From Xenopus tropicalis (taxonomy: Eukaryota; Chordata; Amphibia; Anura; Pipidae), in contig NC_030681.2 of assembly GCF_000004195.4 (NCBI RefSeq), positions 91,457,681 through 91,521,680 on the forward strand: DNA of 64,000 nucleotides. The letters are read 5' to 3'. Of this stretch, positions 35,401-44,400 are shown piece by piece. The notes under the pieces are model-generated. The model saw nothing but the letters and a program-made list of their open reading frames with translations, made no database searches and had not been told where the DNA came from. The position numbers and the translations under genes were made by a program. Within the stretch, counting starts at the first letter, position 1. Each line of letters begins with the position of its first letter.

Positions 35401-38400
35401 TTACCAACTACCTTTTTTCATCTTATCTTGAACTGAGACATCATGGAATGCACCACCGTGAAAACCTATATACAACCTTAATAACCTTACCATGCTGCAC
35501 TGTTATTACATACATGTTTGCATTTATTACTGTCATTGTACAATTACCATTGTCGAAATCTAATAAAAAATGTTACAAAAAAAAGAAAATATTTGTTTTT
35601 TTGTTGTCGCAGCCACTGAAGCACAGAGGCCAGAAGAACTCAAGATTTACCTGTCCAAAAAGTTTGGCTTAAAATGAAACCAGTAGGATTTGCACCCTAG
35701 TTTGTACGGTGGCGGAGGAAGACGCTAAAGGACAGCTGTGTGTGGAGTCATGCGGCGTGCAGAGAAGGACAGCTGCATGGGGAGTCAGAACAAGTCTTCC
35801 AGCGTGCAGTAACCCTCCGACATCCATGCCTCATTCATTTTAATAAATGTAAGGTAATCCACACTTTTGTGACCTAGGCGAGTTCTCTTCTCAGTTACAA
35901 TCCCTCCTGCTGTACTGAAGGTCCTTTCTGAGAGGACACTTGAGGCAGGGCAAGACAAGAGGTTTATGGCAAATTGTGACAGCTCTGGGCACAGATCAAG
36001 CCTGCGCACCCAGTAGTCCAGGGGTTCATCGCTCCTCAGAGTGTCGATATCTGCAGTTAATGCCAGGTAGCCCGTTACCTGCCGGTCGAGGCGTTCTCTG
36101 AGGGTGGATCCAGAAGGGTCCTGGCGCTGCCTTGGACTGAAAAAACATAGCATGTCTGACATTACAGAGTAGCCAAAGTGCATTGTCCTTGCAGGTGTGC
36201 TCATGGGAGGATTACTGGCACCTCTGCCCCTGGAATGTGGAGTGACATCACCCTTAAAAGCATTGTACAACATGTTTTGCAGGCTGGTTTGGAAATGCTG
36301 CATCCTTTCGGACTTGTGGTACGTTGGTAACATTTCTGCCACTTTATGCTTGTAACGAGGGTCTAGTAGTGTTGCCACCCAGTACAGGTCCTTCTCCTTA
36401 AGCCTCTTGATACGGGGGTCTTTCAACAGGCATGACAGCATGAAAGACCCCATTCTCACAAGGTTGGATGCAGAGGTATCCATCTCCCCTTCCTCGTTAT
36501 CAAGGACTACGTCATCCACCACGGTCTCCTCCCCCCAGCCACGTACAAGACCAGGGGTCCCCAAAAGGTGACCACAAGCCCCCCGGGAAGCCTGCTCCTG
36601 TTGGTCTTCCGCCTCCACAAAGCCACCTTCCTCCTCTGACTCCACTTCTGACACCTCTCCCTGCGTTGCAGCAGGTGCCTGGGCTCGTTCTGGTGATTCC
36701 GCCCAGAAATCATGCTCTTCCTGCTCCTGGGCACGCTGGTCTACGGCCTCATCTGTCACTCTTCGCACGGCACGCTCCAGGAAGAAAGCAAAGGGTATTA
36801 GGTCGCTGATGGTGCCTTCGGTGTGACTAACCATAATTGTGACCTCGTCAAAAGGGCGCATGAGCCTGCAGGTGTCGCGCATAAGCACCCAGTAACAGGG
36901 GAAAAAAATCCCCAGCTCTGCATATCCAGTCCTACCACCCAGTTCAAACAGGTATACGTTGATGGCTCTTTGTTGTTGCAGCAGACGTTCAAACATCTTT
37001 AGCGTGGAATTCCAGCGAGTCTGGCTGTCGCAAATTAAACGCCTGACTGGCAAGTTGTGCCGCCGCTGAATGTCAGCAAGGCGTGCCATGGCTGTGTAGG
37101 AACGTCTGAAATGGCCAGACACCTTCCTGGACTGCCTGAGAATGTCCTGCAATCCTGGGTACTTCGAGACAAACCGTTGGACTATCAAATTTAGAACATG
37201 TGCCATGCAGGGCTGATGTGTTAAATTGCCCAGTCTCAGTGCTGCCAACAGATTGCTTCCGTTGTCACACACCACTTTTCCGATCTTCAGTTGGTGTGGG
37301 GTCAGCCACCGATCGGCCTGTGAGTGCAGAGATGACAGGAGTGCAGATCCGGTATGGTTTTTGCTTTCCAGGCATGTCATGCCCAAGACAGCACGACAAC
37401 GGCGTACCTGGCACGTCGAATAGCCTATGGGGAGCTGGGGGTGCACCGGTTTGAAGGAGGACATAGCAGCAGAGGAGGAAGAAGCCGAGGAAGAAGCCGA
37501 GGTAGAGAGCGAAAGAGGAGTAGAGGTGGTGGCAGACCCGCATGCAACCCGTGGCGGTGACACCAACTCCACTGTTGTTGAGCCACGCATTCCCTGCTTC
37601 CCAACCATCACCAGGTTCACCCAGTGGGCAGTGTAGGTGACATACCTGCCCTGACCATGCTTGGAGGACCATGTGTCAGTAGTCATATGGACCTTTGCCC
37701 CAACACTAAATGACAGAGATGCGGTAACTTGGCTCTGCACATGCTGGTACAGGTGTGGTATTCCCTTCTGTGAAAAAAAATTGCGGCTGGGTACCTTCCC
37801 TCACAGAAACTTAGCAGAGGTAGAGCAGTAAGATGCTGGACCAGAAGGAGGGTGGCTTAGAGTTTGGCTGCTGCCTTTGAGGTGTTGCTCCCATAGTGCT
37901 TTGTGTTTGGCGTTCATGTGCCTTCGCATAGCAGTTGTACCTAAGTGGGTGTTGGGCTTCCCAAGACTCAGTTTCTGACTGCACTCATTGCAAATTACAG
38001 CGCTTTTGTCAGAGGCACACACATTAAAAAAATGCCACACTGCTGAGCCTTTTGATGTGGGCTTTCTAGCGGTAACAGTAGAAGTTGGCGGGTGCGTTGG
38101 CTGGCTGACCACAGGTGCCCTACATGTTGTTGCCCTACTGTTCCCTGCGAGCTGTCCCTGCTTCTTCTAAGTCTTATTCTCCTCCTGCCTCTCTGACTCT
38201 CTGTCTCTCCATCTGAACTATCCTCCTCTTGCTCTCTTCTTGTGGGCACCCACAAAACATCAATCTCCTCATCATCATTCTCCTCAGATGCATCAATTTC
38301 TTCTGACAGCTCACAGAAGACAGCAGCAGCGGGGACCTCATCACACCTTATGTCCATCTCTGTTGTGTTGCCTGCCTGAATTATGATATCTGGTGTAACG

Positions 38401-41400
38401 TCCTCATCTCCTTCATCTTCTTCTGGCAATAATGGTTGCGCATCACTCAGTTCAACAAACTCATGTGAAAACAACTCCTCTGACTCATCCAGTGAAGAAG
38501 GGGCGGCGGTGGTGAAGAAAGTGGTACGTGGGGTGCCCATAGCAGAGGAGGATGAGGATGTTGTGGCAAAGTTAGAAACGGTAGAGGATGGGGTGTGCTG
38601 TGTAAGCCAGTCAACTACCTCTTCAGCATTTTTGGAGTTCAGGGTAAGTGCCTTCCTAGGGGCCACAGGATATCATAGCAGCATGGCCCCTAGTGCCTCT
38701 GCGTGGCGGCCTGCCTTTGCCTGGCATTTTTTTTATTTTTACAAAACAACAACAGCAACTTGGGTGATGTTTCTGGACACGGAATTATTATTGTTATTTT
38801 TAGACAGAATGTGAAAAAGCTCACACAGCTAGGTGGCACTTGGTTGAAGAAGACACTGGCAACAAGGCCTGCAATGGCAAAGTATACAGTAGTAGATATA
38901 GTATTGCTGGTGGAAAAACATCACTCAGGTGATGTTTCTAGACACGGAATTATTATTGTTATTTTTAGATAGAATGGGAAAAAGCTCACACAGCTAGGTG
39001 GCACTTGGCTGAAGAAGACAGTGGGCAACAAGGCCTGCAACGGCAAAGTATACAGTAGTGGGTATAGTATTGCTGGTGGAAAAACGTCACTCAGGTGATG
39101 TTTCTGGACACGGAATTATTATTGTTATTTAGACAGAATGTGAAAAAGCTCACACAGCTATGTGGCACTTGGTTGAAAAAGACACTGGCAACAAGGCCTG
39201 CAATGGCAAAGTATACAGTAGTGGATATAGTATTGCTGGTGGAAAAACGTCACTCAGGTGATGTTTCTGGACACGGAATTATTATTGTTATTTTTAGACA
39301 GAATGTGAAAAAGCTCACACAGCTAGGTGGCACTTGGTTGAAGAAGACACTGGCAACAAGGCCTGCAATGGCAAAGTATACAGTAGTAGATATAGTATTG
39401 CTGGTGGAAAAACGTCACTCAGGTGATGTTTCTAGACACGGAATTATTATTGTTATTTTTAGACAGAATGTGAAAAAGCTCACACAGCTAGGTGGCACTT
39501 GGTTGAAGAAGACAGTGGCCAACAAGGCCTGCAATGGCAAAGTATACAGTAGTGGATATAGTATTGCTGGTGGAAAAACGTCACTCAGGTGATGTTTCTG
39601 GACACGGAATTATTATTGTTATTTTTAGACAGAATGTGAAAAAGCTCACACAGCTAGGTGGCACTTGGTTGAAAAAGACACTGGCAACAAGGCCTGCAAT
39701 GGCAAAGTATACAGTAGTGGATATAGAATTGCTGGTGGAAAAACGTCACTCAGGTGATGTTTCTGGACACGGAATTATTATTGTTATTTTTAGACAGAAT
39801 GTCTAAATAAATATCTAAATATCTATATCTAATATATATATATATATATATATCTAATATATATATCTAATATCTAAATATCTAAATAATAAGATAAATA
39901 AAAAAAAAAATAATAATAAAACAAAAGTGATCTCTGGTTGGTGCTGGTGGTGAACTACTAGGAGCAGCACACCAGTCCCCAACACAGCTAGACTAATAGC
40001 ACTGGGCTCTATAAATTACAGTAGCAAAGTAAAAAAACACAAATAAAAAAAAAATGATGTGTTAAACGGTGGTTAGTGCTTAGTGCACTACTCGGAGCAG
40101 CACATCTGTCTCCAACACACACAGGCGGAGCTGCAGTACACAATGAAAAGAAGACTAGAGTATCAGTAATCAGAAAATAAAAGCAGTCCTTACAAGGACT
40201 ATTGGGTTACAGCAGATGATCAGCACAGGACAGCTGCCCACAGCAGCTACATACAGAGCAGTAGAAAGTAGATTACTAGTCAGACTAAGCAAAGCTCCCT
40301 ATGCTAATACAGAGCTCCCTATGCTAATACAGAGCAGTAGAAAGTAGATTACTAGTCAGCAAAGCTACCTAAACTGTCCCTCAAATCCCTGCACAGCTCT
40401 CTCCCTATGCTATCTCTTCAAGCACACACAGGCAGAATGTAAAATGGCTGCTGGGCTTCGGTTTATATATGGAAGGGAGTGGTCCAGGGGGGTGGGGTGG
40501 TCCAGGAGGGAGAGCTGCCTGATTGGCTGCCATGTATCTGCTGGCTCTGGGGTGAGAGGTCAAAATTTGGCGCCAGCTAAGGCAAACCCAAATTGCGAAC
40601 ATACGCGGAAAGTTCGCGAACTTGCGAACACCCGATGTTCGCGCGAATTAGTTCGCCGGCGAACAGTTCGCTACATCCCTATTGGACACATTAATTGCAT
40701 GTGTGTTATCTAGTTTTAGGATATGCACAAAAGAGGTTAACATTTTTGGCTAAATTTATTCAGAAATGTAAAAGAATTCACAAACTATTAAGCATCGCTG
40801 TAGAATGCTGAAAACTGGTGTCTGCTTTGTTACTGTAGGTTGCATGAATAGGCCAAATATTCCCCTGTAATATTTTTACAAGCATTTTTTTCTACACTAT
40901 TTTCTTATTCTACTTTTTTTTTCAGATGGAAAAGAACTTCCATGAATATAGGTGTCTAGTGTAACTTACCTAGCACTCTTTTAGGTTTTATGTATGTTTA
41001 ATTAGTAGATACTACTGGACTATTATTCAAAACTATAATGTTATGATACAGACATAGGACCTGTTATCCAGAATGCTTGTGATCTGGGGTTTTCCCCAAT
41101 AAGGATTAATTATATCATAGTTCGGATCAAGGACCAGTTATTTTTTTATTATTACTGAGAAACAGGAAATTGTTTTTAAAAATGTAAATTATTTGCTTAA
41201 AATATACAATCTATACAATGTGAGCTTTCTGGCTAACAAGTTTCCATGTAACAGATACCATACCTGTATATGTACAGTATAGAGATTTAATAGCTATGCA
41301 GCTATATACAATAGAACCAAGTCACTCATACCGTTATATATATATTTATAGGTCCTTTGTATGGTGTCAAGTCATTATATACAGTTATAATTCTAATCTT

Positions 41401-44400
41401 GACTGTTTCCTGAGGTCTGTAATTTTTCTTGTCCGTTTCAATGAATGTATTTGTTTGAATTTGTTTTATAGTCAGGTCAAAAATGTTTGAAAAAATCGAT
41501 TCATTTCCAGCTGATCCATTTACAAATAAAAAATAACCATAGTCGGAAGAATCCAATGGAGTCTACAATGAAAAAAGGGAAAATTAGTACAGGAATGTGT
41601 TGCCTGATACATATTTAGGAAAACCCATGCCATCTTTTATACTTCTTAACTGCTGCTTTAGTTCTTTCAAAAGCATTAGCATGGTACAGAACACACACTG
41701 TAAAATGTTGTCTAGGCACCCCCTAAACACAGAGGGAAAAGAAAATTGCAATGTAACATTTGTTTTAGGTCAACTGTGGATCATGTTTATAGGCCAGCTG
41801 CAGAAACCATATATTTTCAAGCATATTCGCAATTCCAGATCATTCTTGAGAGTATAGGTCATATCCACAAACCACAGAATGAGCTACATGTCTTTTTAGT
41901 ATAGTGAATTATGTTTTCCTACCCCAACCACCATTTTTTACAGTTATTAGCTATTGTACTTACTGCAGGTATAGACATAATTCCAATGGAATCTGAAGAA
42001 ATATAGAATTAAAAGAATTATTGTACAGTTACAGTATGTATGTGATGAAAAATTATTGTTGATAATATATAATTAACTCCACTCAAACACAACTTCAGCT
42101 TTTTAAAAAGTAACCTTAATTTTAAGTAAAATTAATTAAAAAAAATATGTAGCCTTTTCATGGTTTGTAGTGTAATAATATGGTTTGGAACAGTTACCTA
42201 AGCCTGGCCCCCTGTTCTCCAGCATATAAAATGTTATTTAATTATACTTTTTGACGGAACAGATTACAGTGATGGGTATATTATGGGTTTTTGTATTGTG
42301 TAGCTGAGAACAGAGAATGCCGAGTGTTATGAGAGTCAGTAGGACGGGGAATACACTGGAGATACAGGCACAGTATGATGGTTGAGTAGAGACTAGGTGC
42401 AGGTCGGGTCAGACACAGGAGGGCAAGGCAGTTAACCAAGGAACTGGCAGAAACAGAGTCAGATCACTAATGCGATACCAGACAGGCCAAGATTCAGAAA
42501 CAACAGAAACTATCTGGATTACATGAACATCATTACTACTCTTGGCAGGAAACCTTGAGCACTACAAGAACCTGTTTGCCCAGGCAATAAGCTGGCAGGG
42601 AAAGGAACTTTAAAAAGCCTCCCGTAGAAGTGTTTCTCCTTAAATTGAATACTGGCTCATTATGTGCTATTAACCTCTCTATCACACCCTCTTAGAGCGT
42701 ATGACACCCATCCCCATAATCCATCCACCAAATATCCATTTTTGACACTTCCAGTTACTCTGATAGGTGTCTAAAGAGTGATAGTGGAAATCTGAGTTAA
42801 GATCTGAGCCAAGAATGAGAATTAATAGGAGAGTTATGAAAGAAGTTAGCCATGTTAGAGAGATCTGAATAGAGATAAGCAGATTTCTGTGTCAAGGGGG
42901 CAAGGTCTGAAACAGTGCTAGTAGAAGCACAGTCTGATACAGAGGGAAAATGTCTGACTATTTATGTCAGAGTAAGAGTTCAGAGAAACGATTATTTGAC
43001 ATCAGGAGGCAAACGTGTTGGAGGGTGTTCACTAATGTTGGCCAAAACTAAGAGGAGGTTTTTTAATCAGGTATGCCCTAGAATTGAATCCACAATTAAA
43101 GCACTGATTATTTTCTTATTTATTTTTTATTACACTAACTTCCTTAAAGAACATGTCAACCCCAAAATTAATGTTTTGCCTAATAAAAGAAAACTTAATT
43201 CTAAGCAACTTTGCAATATTCATTCATTACATATTTGTAACAGTTTGTGAGTTATTTGTATATACTGTATAATTGCTATTAAAAGCAGTGTTTGTCTGTC
43301 CTTTCTATTCCCTGCACTGATGGCTCTGACTGTTGAAACAATGTAATGTAACAGACCTGACTCGCTGGGGGAGACTGGCTTTTGCAACACTGTTTTAAAG
43401 GTAACAACCAGGAGTTCAGAAAATGCTGCTTTCTATAGCAATTACATTTACAAATAACTTTTAAAGCACTAATCATATTTAATAAATTGACATTGGAAAG
43501 TTGCTTAGAATTATGTTTTCTTTTATTGGGAAAAAAAATTATTTTGAGGTTGACATGTCCTTTAAATGCACTTAATAAAACCATCCTGTAAGTGTGTGCT
43601 TGCAGGAGGTGATTGTTTCAAGAGTCTGGAAAAATATCAGTGTAAGAAAGATGCATTTAGTGGATATGATTTCCATGTTGGTAATCTATTCTGGCCAGAT
43701 ACATTTACTTACCATTCTGAAAAACTTGTGTTGCTTGAGCTACAGTTACATCTTGGTGTAAAATTCCAGCAGTGACATTGATTTCAGAATAACTGCTCCC
43801 AAACCAGTGAACACAAAGTGTTGTATTGATTCCAGAGTATATAATACTAGGAGTTGAAATATAGTATGAAGCACTTTAATAGAAAAAGAGAAACTGTGTT
43901 ACTATCGATGCTCAGCACTTGTCACATTCTCTACAGTTTACGTAAAATTGTCAGAGCATTTCTGGCATAGAAAGGAAAAGGCTGAGAGCAAAGTTACTTC
44001 TGTAATATCATGCAAGCAGTGCAGTTACATACAGAAATCAGTAAAGTCATAGTCATCTGAAAGGTAGTGGTTTACCATTGATACTGGAACCTGAGCTTTC
44101 ATGGGTAATTATTTTTAAAATAGTATGGGCCTGATTCACTAAAGCGCGATAAAATTTATCGCACGCTTTTTTGCATTAAAATAGACGTGATAATTAGCGC
44201 GCGATTCACCATAGTATTATCTTGTGCGTTAAGTCGCCATATCGCATGCGTTATTTTTCACGCGACCGCATGCCCTAGTTTTAACGCATGCGTTAATTTC
44301 CGCGCTGAAAAGAATACGATCGCATGATTCACAATCACTTAGGACTTAGCAGTGTTATTTATTCAAGTATGTGTCCAAATTTTACTAAAATCTTGGCATG

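Larger units (their letters stand above)
33445..40681 (-). mobile_element. 7.2-kb hAT (Ac-like) transposon with tandem arrays
   Basis: Flanked by an 8-bp duplication with one change, ttgaacac (33437-33444) and ttggacac (40682-40689). Ends tagagatgtaccgaac and inverted tagggatgtagcgaac. Both subterminal zones are full of gttcgcgaac-type palindromes. The transposase lies on the minus strand at 38666-35785. An array of 78- and 328-bp units fills 33.9-35.1 kb, and a 165-bp array 38.76-39.8 kb. It has inserted into a Tc1/mariner-like element within intron 4 of gene A, accounting for most of that intron's 10 kb. Confidence 0.88.

Noticed and set aside
38383..38814. Plus-strand ORF of 143 codons rich in Ser
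   Set aside because: Antisense shadow of the acidic N-terminus of the hAT transposase.
38763..39800. CRISPR-like regular repeats
   Set aside because: Units are 165 bp with no unique spacers; it is a eukaryotic tandem array in a hAT element.
39095..39806. Plus-strand ORF of 165 codons with repeats of a GHGIIIVIFRQNVKKLT-like peptide
   Set aside because: Direct translation of the 165-bp array on the strand opposite to the transposase.
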